From Roseimaritima sediminicola (lineage in GTDB: Bacteria > Planctomycetota > Planctomycetia > Pirellulales > Pirellulaceae): a stretch of 64,000 nucleotides of DNA. The position numbers were made by a program, and so were the translations under genes. The notes under the pieces were generated by a model that was not told where the DNA came from, made no database searches, and worked only from the letters and a program-made list of their open reading frames with translations. Below, piece by piece: positions 15,047 to 24,341 of this stretch (position 1 is the first letter of the stretch; every line of letters begins with the position of its first letter). The stretch is from NCBI RefSeq assembly GCF_009618275.1, contig NZ_WIAD01000006.1, forward strand, positions 105,001 through 169,000, written 5' to 3'.

Positions 15047-16855
15047 ATGCATCATAGATTCGGCCCTCAGTTCCACGACGACGGCACGGTTTCGTTTCAC
15101 GTTTGGGCTCCGGGGTGCCAGAGCCTTGATCTGCAGTGGGCCGACGAGTCGGCCGAGGCGCTGGCGATGACTGCGGACGAAGCCAACGTTTTTACGGTTC
15201 GGACGCCGGCCACCGCCGGGGACCGCTACTGGTTTCGCTTGCCGTCCGGAGCCCTCCGGCCTGATCCGGCCAGCCGGTTTCAGCCCGCAGGCGTTCATGG
15301 GCCATCCCAGCTGGTAGACCAGCGCGGTTTTGCCTGGACCGACGCCGACTTCGCGGGCATCCGGACGCGGCAGATGGTGCTGTACGAATTGCACGTGGGG
15401 ACGTTCACCGTCGAGGGCACTTACACCGCTGCGATCGAGCGGCTGGAGGAATTGAAATCGCTGGGCATCAACGCGATCGAGCTATTGCCCGTGGCTCAGG
15501 CCGCGGGATCTCGCAACTGGGGCTACGACGGCGTGAATCTGTTCGCCCCCAGTTACGGCTACGGCTCGCCCGATGATCTGCGCCGCTTGGTCGACGCCGC
15601 CCATAGGATCGGGATCAGCGTGATCATGGACGTGGTCTACAACCACTTCGGCGCCGAGGGAAATTACTTGCACGAGTTCGGCGGGTATGTGTCCAAACAG
15701 CATCAGACGCCCTGGGGCGACGCCCCGAATTTTGATGAGCCCGGCAGCGAGCAGATGCGGGCTTTTATCATCCAGAACGCCGCCTACTGGATCGAGGATT
15801 TTCATTTGGATGGTTTGCGGCTGGACGCGACGCACTGCATGGCCGACCACTCGCCGGTTCACGTCGTGCACGAGATCGGCCAGCGCTTCGAGCAACTCAA
15901 ACAGCACACGCGGCGACCGCTGCACCTGATCGCCGAGAGCAACGTCTATGACGAGGACCTGCTGCGGCCGTTGGCTCGCCGCGGGCATGGTTTCGACGCC
16001 ATCTGGTGTGACGACTTTTTGCATTCGGTGTCTGCGCTGGTGCGTCCCGAGGAGCAGATGTCCAGCCGCGAGTATCGCCAGCATTACGACCTGGACCTGA
16101 CGCTGCGACGCGGATTCGTCTTTCTGGGCGGCCTGGGGGTGCAGCGGCGACGCATCGAGATCGACGAACCGGTCGATCCGGTGCCGGTGGAGTCGTTGGT
16201 CGTGTCGATTCAAAACCACGACTTCGTCGGCAACCATCCCCACGGCCGGCGGCTGCATCAATTAACTTCGCTGGAGGCCCACCGATCGGCCGCGGCACTG
16301 ATGTTGTTGTATCCGGCCATTCCGATGCTGTTCATGGGCGAAGAGTCGGCCGCCGAACAGCCGTTCTTCTTCTTTACCGATTTCGGCGACGAGCCTTTGC
16401 GCAAAGCCGTCGAGGAGGGGCGAAAGGCCGAGTACCCCCAGCACGACTGGACCAACGTCGAATCGCCGCTGTCGCTCGAAGCGTTCGAGCGGTCGAAGCT
16501 GGGGGAAGACGCGCCGCACAGCGACAGTATGCGTCGCTGGTACCGCCAACTGATCTCGTTGCGGACGGCTTGGCAGAACGATGATCTGTTGCGCTGGAAA
16601 AATCTCAAGGCGGCTTGGAGCGAGCACGATGCCATGGCCGCATTTGCCTATCGGCACGAGGGCCGGGCTGGCTTCGCCCTGATGCGGCTGCACGAACCCG
16701 ACCACACGCCTGCGCCACTACAGTATGAGGTGGACGGCGACGTATTGCTGCACAGCAGCTGCGAAGCGGACGACCGCCGGCCAAACCACTGGAACCTGGG
16801 GGCCTACTCGGTCCTGGTGGGCCTGGGCGAAGTGCACCGCCTGACGAAGTCCTAA
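15047..16855 (+). CDS. treZ: Malto-oligosyltrehalose trehalohydrolase
   Basis: The product is 602 residues, a GH13 enzyme that releases trehalose from maltooligosyl-trehalose in the TreY/TreZ pathway. The N-terminal beta domain (VSFHVWAPGCQSLDLQW) is followed by the (beta/alpha)8 barrel. The barrel shows YELHVGTFT, INAIELLPVAQ, NWGYDGVNLFAPSYGYG and VIMDVVYNHFG. Catalytic blocks are DGLRLDATHCM (nucleophile Asp), HLIAESNVYD (acid/base Glu) and VSIQNHDFVGN (third acid). A C-terminal beta domain starts near 525. The usual partner treY is not in the window. ATG 15047 lies 24 bp after a heptamer array, with no obvious Shine-Dalgarno. The stop TAA is contained in CTAAGCAGG, the same nine bases as the terminal repeat at 29008. 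Confidence 0.93.
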   Translation: MHHRFGPQFHDDGTVSFHVWAPGCQSLDLQWADESAEALAMTADEANVFTVRTPATAGDRYWFRLPSGALRPDPASRFQPAGVHGPSQLVDQRGFAWTDADFAGIRTRQMVLYELHVGTFTVEGTYTAAIERLEELKSLGINAIELLPVAQAAGSRNWGYDGVNLFAPSYGYGSPDDLRRLVDAAHRIGISVIMDVVYNHFGAEGNYLHEFGGYVSKQHQTPWGDAPNFDEPGSEQMRAFIIQNAAYWIEDFHLDGLRLDATHCMADHSPVHVVHEIGQRFEQLKQHTRRPLHLIAESNVYDEDLLRPLARRGHGFDAIWCDDFLHSVSALVRPEEQMSSREYRQHYDLDLTLRRGFVFLGGLGVQRRRIEIDEPVDPVPVESLVVSIQNHDFVGNHPHGRRLHQLTSLEAHRSAAALMLLYPAIPMLFMGEESAAEQPFFFFTDFGDEPLRKAVEEGRKAEYPQHDWTNVESPLSLEAFERSKLGEDAPHSDSMRRWYRQLISLRTAWQNDDLLRWKNLKAAWSEHDAMAAFAYRHEGRAGFALMRLHEPDHTPAPLQYEVDGDVLLHSSCEADDRRPNHWNLGAYSVLVGLGEVHRLTKS

Positions 16856-16913
16856 GCAGGTTCGAGTTATGTAAATCTGTTTTTGTCTGTTCCAACTCCA
16901 AGAAAGCTTCATC

Positions 16914-17807
16914 ATGCCCGCGAAACGAACCCTCGGAAAAACCAACCTCTCGGTCACCCAGCTCGGCTACGGCAGCATGGGGCTGCGCGGACCGCGGACC
17001 TGGGGCAAGCGGGTGGTCGACGAAGCCGATGCTGAGGCCTTCTTGAACCGGGTCTTGGACGCGGGAATTAACTTCATCGACACCGCCCCGGATTACGGCA
17101 TCGCCGAACAGCGAATCGGGCGCTACATCTCGGCCCGTCGCGACGAGTATTATCTGGCGACCAAGTGCGGCTGCGTCTACACCCAGCACGAGGACCACCT
17201 GGAGATCGATCACCAGTGGCGCACCGACGTGATTCGAGCCAATCTGGAGACGAGTCTCGAGCGGATGCAGACCGATCACGTGGACCTGTTGCAGTTTCAC
17301 GGCGGCGACGCAGAGACGCTCCAGCGGGAGGGGCTGATCGATTTGCTGGAAGATTTTCGGCGTCAGGGCTTGGTGCGATTCATCGGCGTGTCCAGCAAAC
17401 TGCCCGACGTCGACGGCCTGATCGACCTGGACGTCTTCGACACCTTTCAGATGCCCTACTCTTGCCTGGCTCCGGAGCACAGCGATGCGATGCAGCGAGC
17501 CGCGGACCGCGGTGCGGGCGTCATCGTGCGTGGCGGCATCGCTCACGGCGGTCCCGACGCGGAGATCCAGCGGCCGGCGCTGAACGACGTCTGGCAGCGA
17601 GCCGGGTTGGATGAAGTGAAGCCCGAGGGCATGTCGCGAGCGACGCTGCTCTTGCGGGCGACGCTGTCGCATCCGGCCTGCGACACCACGATCGTCGGCA
17701 CCTGCAACGCCGAGCATCTAAAAGAGAACCTGGCGGCGGCCGAAGCCGGCCCCCTACCCGACGACCTGTTAAACGAAATCCACCGCCGCGTCGCCACAGT
17801 GGCATAG
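16914..17807 (+). CDS. Aldo/keto reductase
   Basis: The product is 297 residues, an NAD(P)H-dependent TIM-barrel oxidoreductase. It shows VTQLGYGSMGLRG at strand 1, NFIDTAPDYGIAEQRIG with catalytic Asp and Tyr, LATKCG with the Lys, VDLLQFHGG with the His, and a C-terminal TTIVGTCNAEHLKENL cofactor motif. It lies 58 bp downstream of treZ on the same strand and 75 bp upstream of pncA, possibly co-transcribed. The physiological substrate cannot be deduced. The last codons GTGGCATAG are contributed by a dispersed AGGCTTCCAGCCT repeat, so the C-terminal Val-Ala and the stop are repeat-derived. Confidence 0.92.
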   Translation: MPAKRTLGKTNLSVTQLGYGSMGLRGPRTWGKRVVDEADAEAFLNRVLDAGINFIDTAPDYGIAEQRIGRYISARRDEYYLATKCGCVYTQHEDHLEIDHQWRTDVIRANLETSLERMQTDHVDLLQFHGGDAETLQREGLIDLLEDFRRQGLVRFIGVSSKLPDVDGLIDLDVFDTFQMPYSCLAPEHSDAMQRAADRGAGVIVRGGIAHGGPDAEIQRPALNDVWQRAGLDEVKPEGMSRATLLLRATLSHPACDTTIVGTCNAEHLKENLAAAEAGPLPDDLLNEIHRRVATVA

Positions 17808-17855
17808 GCTTCCAGCCTGTGAAGAAACCAGTGGCATAGGCTTCCAGCCTGTGAA
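17797..17855. repeat. Two copies of the AGGCT-TCC-AGCCT dispersed repeat
   Basis: CAGTGGCATAGGCTTCCAGC continues to CTGTGAA at 17797-17823 and again at 17829-17855. The stop codon of the aldo/keto reductase (17805-17807) is inside the first copy. The same family, inverted, forms arrays at 60031-60138 and 60984-61155. Confidence 0.92.
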
Positions 17856-17881
17856 AAGCTCCCCCCAACCCATCACCCACC

Positions 17882-18481
17882 ATGCATGCCCTGCTCTTGA
17901 TCGACATCCAGAACGACTTTCTGCCCGGCGGCGCGTTGGGCGTGCCCGACGGCGACGCGGTGATTCCGATTGCCAACGCGCTGATGGCCGACTACGCCTG
18001 TGTGGTGGCCACGCGCGACTGGCATCCGCCGAACCATCTGTCCTTTGCCAGCCAGCATCCGGGCCAGAACGTGGGCGATGTCGTGACGCTGGGCAGCCAG
18101 CCTCAGGTACTCTGGCCGGACCACTGTGTGCAGGGCTCGCACGGTGCGGACTTCGCGGCGGAGCTGGATGTGCGGCGCATCGATCATGTGATCTTCAAGG
18201 GCACTGAACGCGAGATCGACAGCTACAGCGGCTTCTTCGACAACGATCACCGCCACGCCACCGGCCTGGACGCGACCTTGAAGCGAGCCGGCGTCGACGC
18301 GGTGGACATCGTCGGCCTGGCGACCGACTACTGCGTGCGTTTTACGGCGCTCGATGCCCGGCAGTTGGGCTATACGGTGCGCGTGTTCCAAGCCGGGGTC
18401 CGCGGCGTCAACCTCGCCGCCGGCGACAGCGACAAAGCCCTAGCGGAAATGCAAGCCGCCGGCGTTACGCTCGTTGTCTAG
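17882..18481 (+). CDS. pncA: Nicotinamidase (bifunctional pyrazinamidase type)
   Basis: The product is 199 residues, a cytoplasmic enzyme that hydrolyses nicotinamide to nicotinate for NAD salvage. The catalytic triad is visible as D8 (LLLIDIQNDF), K106 (HVIFKGTE) and C151 (GLATDYCVRF). The metal site is D46, H48 (TRDWHPPNH) and H81 (LWPDHCVQG). Length and motif order are typical of the isochorismatase-like superfamily. It complements the de novo/Preiss-Handler gene nadC found about 9 kb away. Confidence 0.95.
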   Translation: MHALLLIDIQNDFLPGGALGVPDGDAVIPIANALMADYACVVATRDWHPPNHLSFASQHPGQNVGDVVTLGSQPQVLWPDHCVQGSHGADFAAELDVRRIDHVIFKGTEREIDSYSGFFDNDHRHATGLDATLKRAGVDAVDIVGLATDYCVRFTALDARQLGYTVRVFQAGVRGVNLAAGDSDKALAEMQAAGVTLVV

Positions 18482-18544
18482 AACGCCGACGGATCTGTAG
18501 ACCAAAATCGCGGATCAAAAAACTCGTCCTGCTTTCCCGGGCGC

Positions 18545-19801
18545 CTAGCGGCGGCGGGGGCGACGGCGGTTCATGGGGTTCAGCTTTTTGCGTTTGGGCT
18601 GGTCGTCCGCTTCTTCTTTGGCCGGAGCTTGGGGCGGCGGTTCGACGGCTTCGAAACCTTCGATTGTGTCGCGGATCAATTCTTTGTTGATGCGTTGTTC
18701 GATCGAGGTCAGGAAATCGCCTTCGCCGGGCACGATAAACGTGAATGCCACGCCATCGCGGCCCATCCGCCCGGTGCGGCCCACGCGGTGCACGTAGTCG
18801 TCGCTATCCTGAGGAACGTCGTAGTTGACGATGTGCGAGATCGTGCTGACGTCGATGCCGCGGCCGACCACGTCGGTGGCCACCAACACCTTCAGCTTGC
18901 GGTCGCGAACCGACTGCATCACGCGGTCGCGTTCACGCTGCTGCATGTCGCCGTGGATACAGCCGACGGACTCGAACTCCTTCGATAACAATCGCTGCAA
19001 CCGGTCGGTCCCGCGTTTGGTCCGGCAGAAGACGATGGTCTGTTCGGGGTTCTCGCGTTTGAGCAGGCGGAACAGCAGCTTGCTTTTGCGGTCCTGGGCG
19101 ACGGTGAAATAGCGCTGTTCGATGGTCTCGACCGACATTTCGTCTTTGCTGCAGTCGATCACCTCGGGCTTGACCATGTAGGACTCGGCCAGCCGGCGGA
19201 CGGTCGAGGACAGCGTGGCCGACAACAGCAGGGTTTGGCGGTCTCGGGGGCAGCGCCGCAGGATGCGTTCGATCTGCGGGCGGAAGCCGATATCCAGCAT
19301 CCGGTCCGCTTCGTCCAGAACCACGCACCAGATGCTGTCGGTCCGCAGGGTGCCGCGTTGGATGTGATCGTGAATACGGCCCGGGGTTCCGACGACGATC
19401 TGCACGCCGTTGTTCAGGTGCCGCAGTTGGCGGTTCATGTTCTTGCCGCCGGCCAGCACGCAGATCTCGGTGGGCACGCCGAAGGCCAGCCGTTCGATTT
19501 CGCGGCCCACCTGATCAGCCAATTCGCGGGTGGGGACGACGACCAAGGCTTGGGGGTCTCGGCAGTCCTCCAGCGAATCCAGTTGTTCCAGGATCGGGAT
19601 GCCGAAGGCCGCCGTTTTGCCGGTACCGGTGCGGGCCTGACCGATGACGTCCAGACCATCCAACGCCAAAGGAATCAGCGCGGCCTGGATGGGCGTGGCG
19701 TCGGTGAACCCCGCCTTTTTCAAGGCGGCTTGCATGATTGGCGAGAGGTCGAGGTCTTTGAACCGCGTCGGCTTTTCGTCCGCAGACTTGTTCATTGACA
19801 C
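18545..19801 (-). CDS. DEAD-box ATP-dependent RNA helicase (RhlE-like)
   Basis: The product is 418 residues. Motifs run in order: Q-motif ATPIQ, I GQARTGTGKT, Ia PTRELA, Ib TPGR, II LDEADRML (DEAD), III SATLSS, then in RecA2 HGDMQQRERD, VATDVVGRGID (V) and HRVGRTGRMG (VI). The short basic tail KRKKLNPMNRRRPRRR probably aids RNA binding. It likely acts in ribosome assembly or mRNA decay in the cytoplasm. It is convergent with pncA. The exact subfamily (RhlE versus others) is not resolvable by eye. Confidence 0.93.
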   Translation of the reverse strand: MSMNKSADEKPTRFKDLDLSPIMQAALKKAGFTDATPIQAALIPLALDGLDVIGQARTGTGKTAAFGIPILEQLDSLEDCRDPQALVVVPTRELADQVGREIERLAFGVPTEICVLAGGKNMNRQLRHLNNGVQIVVGTPGRIHDHIQRGTLRTDSIWCVVLDEADRMLDIGFRPQIERILRRCPRDRQTLLLSATLSSTVRRLAESYMVKPEVIDCSKDEMSVETIEQRYFTVAQDRKSKLLFRLLKRENPEQTIVFCRTKRGTDRLQRLLSKEFESVGCIHGDMQQRERDRVMQSVRDRKLKVLVATDVVGRGIDVSTISHIVNYDVPQDSDDYVHRVGRTGRMGRDGVAFTFIVPGEGDFLTSIEQRINKELIRDTIEGFEAVEPPPQAPAKEEADDQPKRKKLNPMNRRRPRRR

Positions 19802-19900
19802 TGATCAGACTTGCGTTATGAGGAGAAAATAGGAGAGGGCTATGTTTTAAACAATTCCTCGGGTCCTCAACAGTAGCCCACTTTCAAGTCTTTGCCGCGA

Positions 19901-21226
19901 TTATTCTGACGTCGCGCCGGCTCGTGCCGCCAGTTTTTTGCGGGCCGAGTAGCGGCGGACGGCTTCGTCGAATACGACGCCGGCAAACAAGGCGGTTCCG
20001 ATGACCACGAATTCCCACTCCTTGCCGATCCCCAACAGATCGATCGATTTGTACAGACAACGCATCACCGCTGCGCCCGCGATCACGCCCAGTAGTGCGC
20101 CCTGCCCGCCCCGCAGCGAACACCCGCCGAGGACCGCCGCGGCGATCGCGTACAGTTCGTAGAAGTTGCCGGCCGTGCTGGGCGCCATCGTCGTCCAGTC
20201 GACCAGGAACAGGATGCCCGCCAAGCCGGCCAGGGTCGAGCAGATGACGTAGGCCAGGACGGTCAGCCGCCGCGTGGCAATGCCGCTGTAGAGCGCCGCC
20301 TGTTCGTTCTGGCCGAGGGCCAACAGATGCCGGCCGTAGACGGTTTTGTAAAGAAAAATCCAGGCTGCCGCGGTGACCAACGCCAGCAAGACCCCGGTCC
20401 AGGGAAACTCGATCCAGGTCACCCAGGCTGTGCTGGTGCCCGCGATCCGGCCGGCAAAGGGCAGCGGGAACTCGAACGCGGCCCCGCCGACGCTCTGGCG
20501 GAACTCCAGCATCGCGTTACCAAACCCCTTGGCCGTGTCATCGGAAAGGATGCGAGCCATGCCGCGGTAAATCAGCAGCCCGCACAGGGTGACGACGAAC
20601 GGTTGCAGTCGCCCCCAGGCGACCAGTAACCCATGCACCAGACCCACCACCGCGCAGAACCCCAGCACGATGGCCCCGCACGTCCAGGGGCTGCGGTGCG
20701 CCGTGATCACATGCCGCACGCTCTGACCCGAACGCGTCAGAGCAACCGCTTGGCCGATGGTCGGCGGCGAGCCGCCAGAGCGCACCCTCAGCCAGGTCTG
20801 GCCCTCGATCCGCTCGGTGCCCAGGACCAGCAGGCTGGCCTGCTCGGTCTGTAATTGGTCGCCGGCGCGGACCGTGGGCAGGCGATCGCGGAGTCGCACG
20901 ACGGTCTGGGGCTCGGGCTCGCCCGGCTCCGGTTCGCGGAATGGCTGCACCGCGGCCACGGAGGATTGGTAGTCGACTTCGTACTTTTGGAAATCGCCAA
21001 TGGTGATGAAGATCACGCCGGACAGGGCGATCAGCGACCCGATCGACAGGTCGATCCCGCCGGTGATGATGACAAAGGCCACGCCGATCGAAATCAATCC
21101 GTACAGGCTGGTGTCGCGGATCAGCGAGCGGATGTTGCCGGGATCGAGGAACAGGCCGTTGAACCACGTGGTCAGGCCCACGATCGCCAGCAGGAGGACG
21201 AAGATGCCCAGGTTTCTAGATCGCAT
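19901..21226 (-). CDS. Sugar ABC transporter permease with a large soluble insertion (RbsC-like)
   Basis: The product is 441 residues, about 100 longer than usual RbsC-type permeases. The first part contains the family signature VIITGGIDLSIGSLIALSGV (about 52-71). Residues about 79-180 then form a hydrophilic insertion (Glu/Pro-rich start, then short beta-like stretches RLPTVRAGDQL and GQTWLRVRS). After it the membrane core resumes with GLVHGLLVAWGRLQPFVVTLCGLLIYRGMA and the usual helices. The insertion sits in a loop expected on the periplasmic face. The start codon abuts the stop of the ATPase gene without a gap, so the two form an operon. No periplasmic binding protein is nearby. Confidence 0.88.
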   Translation of the reverse strand: MRSRNLGIFVLLLAIVGLTTWFNGLFLDPGNIRSLIRDTSLYGLISIGVAFVIITGGIDLSIGSLIALSGVIFITIGDFQKYEVDYQSSVAAVQPFREPEPGEPEPQTVVRLRDRLPTVRAGDQLQTEQASLLVLGTERIEGQTWLRVRSGGSPPTIGQAVALTRSGQSVRHVITAHRSPWTCGAIVLGFCAVVGLVHGLLVAWGRLQPFVVTLCGLLIYRGMARILSDDTAKGFGNAMLEFRQSVGGAAFEFPLPFAGRIAGTSTAWVTWIEFPWTGVLLALVTAAAWIFLYKTVYGRHLLALGQNEQAALYSGIATRRLTVLAYVICSTLAGLAGILFLVDWTTMAPSTAGNFYELYAIAAAVLGGCSLRGGQGALLGVIAGAAVMRCLYKSIDLLGIGKEWEFVVIGTALFAGVVFDEAVRRYSARKKLAARAGATSE

Positions 21227-22753
21227 TTACGTGTCCTCTCGCGCGGTTCCGACCGCCAGTTGCATCAACGCTTCCTCGCTCAGTTCCGACCGGTCCAGCT
21301 CGCCAGCGATCCGGCCCTCGTGCATGACCAGTGCGCGGTCAGCCATGCCCAGCACCTCTTCCATCTCGCTGGAAACGAACAGGACGGCGACGCCGTCGGC
21401 GGAGAGCGATTCGATCAGTTCATAGATTTCGTGCTTGGCACCGATGTCGACGCCGCGGGTCGGTTCGTCCAGCAGCAGGACGGCCGGTTCGCGGAGCAGC
21501 CACTTGCCGAGGGCGACCTTCTGTTGGTTGCCGCCGCTGAGCGTGGCGACCGGGGTATTCTGAGTGGCGGTGCGCACGCCCAGCCGCTCGATCAACTCCG
21601 ACGTGACGCGTTGTTCCCAGGTGGGCGATCGCCAGGGGGCCGAAGGGGCGTCGCCCAAAGCGGCCAGCGTCATGTTGTCTCGCACGCTGGAGTCGAGCAG
21701 CAGGCCGGTCGCTTTACGGTCCTCGGGAACCAGTGCCACACCGTGGCGGATGCTGGCGGCCACCGTGCCGCCGCGCAGGGGCTTGCCGTCGACGGTGATC
21801 TGGCCGCCGAGTGCGGGGCGGACGCCAAAGATGGTTTCGACCAATTCGGATCGGCCCGCACCGACCAGTCCGGCCAGAGCCACGACCTCGCCGGCGCGAA
21901 CTTCCAGATCGATCGTGTGCTGCGGCGCGGTGGCCACGACCAAGCCCCGTACGCTCAGCCGCACCTCGCCGGCTGCGTGCGGAGAATGCGGAAAGAATTG
22001 GTTCAGGTCGCGGCCCACCATGCGGCTGACCATCGCATCGTGAGTGATCTCCTCGCCGCACAACGTGCCCGCGTTGCGGCCGTCGCGAAGCACCTCGACG
22101 CGGTCGGCCAGCCGCTGAACTTCGGCCAAGCGGTGGCTGATGTAGACGATGCTGACGCCTTGGCGGCGGAGTCGATCGACGACGGTGAACAGCCGCTGGG
22201 TTTCGCGTGCCGAGAGGCTGCTGGTCGGTTCGTCCATGATCACCAGCGAAGCGTTGGCCGAGAGTGCCTTGGCGATTTCGACCAATTGCTGCGCCGCCAG
22301 CGGCAGCTCGCCCAGCGTGGTGGCGGGGTCGATGTCCAGGCCCACGCTGCGAAGGTGCTCGGCCGCCTGGCGCTGCATCGGTCCGCTTCGCAGCCATCCC
22401 CAACGCCGGGGTTCGCGGCCCAGAAAGATGTTTTCGGCGACCGTCAGGTTCTCGGCCAGGTTCAGTTCCTGGTGGATCAAAGCCACACCGGCGGCGATCG
22501 CCTCGGCCGGCGAAGTGAACTCGACCGGCCGGCCGTCCATTTCCAGCGAGCCCTCATCGGGCGGCTGGATGCCGGCCATGATTTTCATCAGCGTGCTCTT
22601 GCCGGCGCCATTTTCTCCGATCACCGCCAGCACTTCGCCGGGGCGGACCGCCAGCGAAACGTCTGCCAGGGCCTGGACGCCAGGAAAGCGTTTGCAGACC
22701 GAGTGAACACGCATGCGTGGCGTCGAGGAGACGGAATCGGCAGAGCGGGACAT
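21227..22753 (-). CDS. Sugar ABC transporter, tandem ATP-binding protein (RbsA/MglA type)
   Basis: The product is 508 residues from ATG 22753; ATG 22714 (MRVHSVCKRFPG) is an alternative nearer the conserved start. Two nucleotide-binding domains are present. The first has Walker A IGENGAGKST, Q-loop LIHQELNL and Walker B SLVIMDEPTSSL. The second has the degenerate P-loop LVGAGRSEL usual in this family, LSGGNQQKVALGKWL, and LLLDEPTRGVD. It powers uptake of a monosaccharide through the adjoining permease. The substrate is unknown. Transcription starts in the repeat-rich region to the right. Confidence 0.93.
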   Translation of the reverse strand: MSRSADSVSSTPRMRVHSVCKRFPGVQALADVSLAVRPGEVLAVIGENGAGKSTLMKIMAGIQPPDEGSLEMDGRPVEFTSPAEAIAAGVALIHQELNLAENLTVAENIFLGREPRRWGWLRSGPMQRQAAEHLRSVGLDIDPATTLGELPLAAQQLVEIAKALSANASLVIMDEPTSSLSARETQRLFTVVDRLRRQGVSIVYISHRLAEVQRLADRVEVLRDGRNAGTLCGEEITHDAMVSRMVGRDLNQFFPHSPHAAGEVRLSVRGLVVATAPQHTIDLEVRAGEVVALAGLVGAGRSELVETIFGVRPALGGQITVDGKPLRGGTVAASIRHGVALVPEDRKATGLLLDSSVRDNMTLAALGDAPSAPWRSPTWEQRVTSELIERLGVRTATQNTPVATLSGGNQQKVALGKWLLREPAVLLLDEPTRGVDIGAKHEIYELIESLSADGVAVLFVSSEMEEVLGMADRALVMHEGRIAGELDRSELSEEALMQLAVGTAREDT

Positions 22754-22845
22754 CGAACAAAGCCGAGCAAAGGAATGGAAAAGCCACACCGGCGGAAGGT
22801 TCCGAAGATTTTAATCGCTTTCAACAGGCCGCGTGGGGTGAGGGC

Positions 22846-23277
22846 GAAGGGGTTGGTGGGATGGAGTTGGTGGCTGTGGCTGGTGGGATGTGGCTGGTGG
22901 AAGTGGTTGGTGGAAGTGGTTGGTGGAAGTGGTTGGTGGGAAGTGGTTGGTGGAAGTGGTTGGTGGGAAGTGGTTGGTGGGAAGTGGTTGGTGGGAAGTG
23001 GTTGGTGGGAAGTGGTTGGTGGGAAGTGGTTGGTGGGAAGTGGTTGGTGGGATGTGGTTGGTGGGATGTGGTTGGTGGGAAGTGGTTGGTGGGATGTGGT
23101 TGGTGGGATGTGGTTGGTGGATGTGGCTGGTGGAAGTGGTTGGTGGATGGAGTAGGTGGCTGTGGTTGTGGTTGTGGTTGTGGTTGTGGTTGTGGTTGTG
23201 GTTGTGGTTGTGGTTGTGGTTGTGGTTGTGGTTGTGGTTGGAGGATGGAGTTGGTGGATGAAGTTGGTGGGTTGGAG
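22846..23277. repeat. Low-complexity (GGTTGGTGGGAAGT)n and (TGTGGT)n tract
   Basis: Interspersed 13- and 14-bp units GGTTGGTGG(G)AAGT, with GGGATGT variants, run from about 22870 to 23150. They give way to about thirteen hexamers TGTGGT (23160-23240). The tract has strong purine/pyrimidine strand bias (G/T on the plus strand) and forms spurious long frames on both strands. Confidence 0.93.
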
Positions 23278-23301
23278 TTGGGGATGTTTGGGCTGCGAGT
23301 T

Positions 23302-23405
23302 GCTCTTAGCCCGAAGGGCGGCACAGCCCTTGCCGGGGACGTGAGTCCCCGGGTTCGCGCGATTCTAACGCTCAGCCCGGAGGGCGGCACAGGTGCAGAC
23401 CAGCT
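23302..23405. repeat. 104-bp REP-like repeat, copy 1
   Basis: It starts GCTCTTAGCCCGAAGGGCGG and ends GGTGCAGACCAGCT, and contains several hairpins: GCCC-GAA-GGGC, CCGGGGAC-GTGA-GTCCCCGG and GCCC-GGA-GGGC. It is repeated almost perfectly at 23683-23786, and its first half again at 24342-24395. Confidence 0.92.
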
Positions 23406-23490
23406 ATGTCGCCCCTCCGGGGCTTTTGTTTGTTCGGGGGTGGGCGGACCGACGGTTGACACCGTCGGCAGGGGCTGTGTCGCCCTTCGG

Positions 23491-23682
23491 GCTGGTGCTG
23501 CGGTCGGGCGGAATTGTTGCGGCTTGGAGTGTTTGGAGGCCGCTGCGTGGCTTGCCGCTGGTGTCCGGCGGACAGCCTGCACGCAGGCTGGTTCTGCGGT
23601 CGGGCGGAAATGTTGCGGCATGGTTTGTTTGGAGGCCGCTGCGTGGCTTGCCGCTGGTGTCCGGCGGACAGCCTGCACGCGA
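23491..23682. repeat. Two tandem 96-bp repeats
   Basis: Units 23491-23586 and 23587-23682 differ at only a few positions. They contain palindromic C/G-rich segments such as GTCCGGCGGACAGCC. They occupy most of the interval between the two 104-bp direct repeats. No coding function is apparent. Confidence 0.88.
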
Positions 23683-23786
23683 GCTCTTAGCCCGAAGGGC
23701 GGCACAGCCCCTGCCGGGGACGTGAGTCCCCGGGTTCGCGCGATTCTAACGCTCAGCCCGGAGGGCGGCACAGGTGCAGACCAGCT
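23683..23786. repeat. 104-bp REP-like repeat, copy 2 (transposase 3' flank)
   Basis: A near-identical direct copy of 23302-23405, with a single T/C change seen. It ends 5 bp from the stop codon of the Y1 transposase. Confidence 0.92.
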
Positions 23787-23791
23787 TGCGG

Positions 23792-24244
23792 TTAACTCCA
23801 TAATCGCTCAGGGTCATAATCAACCTCGTGACGCTTGAGGAATCGCAGATATTCCTCCTTGAAGGACATCTTCCGATGATGCTCTACTTGGTTCTGTATG
23901 TAGTGCGCGACTTGGTCTTTCTGAGATTGGCTCACCGTGAAGGCGCCGTAACCGTCTTGCCAGTGGAAGTCGAAACCACGCGGTTGCACGTTGTTGATGT
24001 GGTTGCTGGTATTCGACTTCACCTTCTTCACGAAGTCCGCGACGGCTAGCTTGGTAGGGATTCGAACGAGTAGGTGGGCGTGGTCTTCGAAGCCACCCAC
24101 TTCCAGTGCAAAGCCTTCAACGTTTTTTACTACGCCGGCCATATAAGACCAGACGCTGGTGCGAAGTTCTGTCTTCCTCAGTAGCGGTTTGCGATGTTTG
24201 ACGCTGAACACGATGTGATAAAGCAGACAGTGGTGCGTTGACAT
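23792..24244 (-). CDS. IS200/IS605-type Y1 transposase, probably REP-associated (RAYT-like)
   Basis: The product is 150 residues, a full-length single-domain HUH transposase. It begins MSTHHCLLYHIVFSVKHRKP. The metal-binding HUH motif is DHAHLLVRIP and the nucleophilic tyrosine is in VAHYIQNQVEHH. The C-terminal FKEEYLRFLKRHEVDYD is typical of solitary chromosomal members. These enzymes cut and join single-stranded DNA at hairpins. The gene has no TnpB partner. It is bracketed by the REP-like hairpin repeat, ending 5 bp beyond its stop and resuming about 100 bp upstream of its start, as in RAYT loci. It appears intact. Confidence 0.9.
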   Translation of the reverse strand: MSTHHCLLYHIVFSVKHRKPLLRKTELRTSVWSYMAGVVKNVEGFALEVGGFEDHAHLLVRIPTKLAVADFVKKVKSNTSNHINNVQPRGFDFHWQDGYGAFTVSQSQKDQVAHYIQNQVEHHRKMSFKEEYLRFLKRHEVDYDPERLWS

Positions 24245-24341
24245 CTTGCATGCCCCTTGCGAAAAGAAGTCGTCAGTAGAGAACCTTCAGCGTACCACGG
24301 CCGATGGTGGCTGTGTCGGCCTTCTACACAGTCTGTGCTTG

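Noticed and set aside
20855-23801. Large plus-strand frame of about 766 codons and overlapping frames across the ABC genes and the GT-rich tract
   Set aside because: Antisense to two clear ABC transporter genes; the open frame results from GC-rich codon bias and low-complexity sequence.
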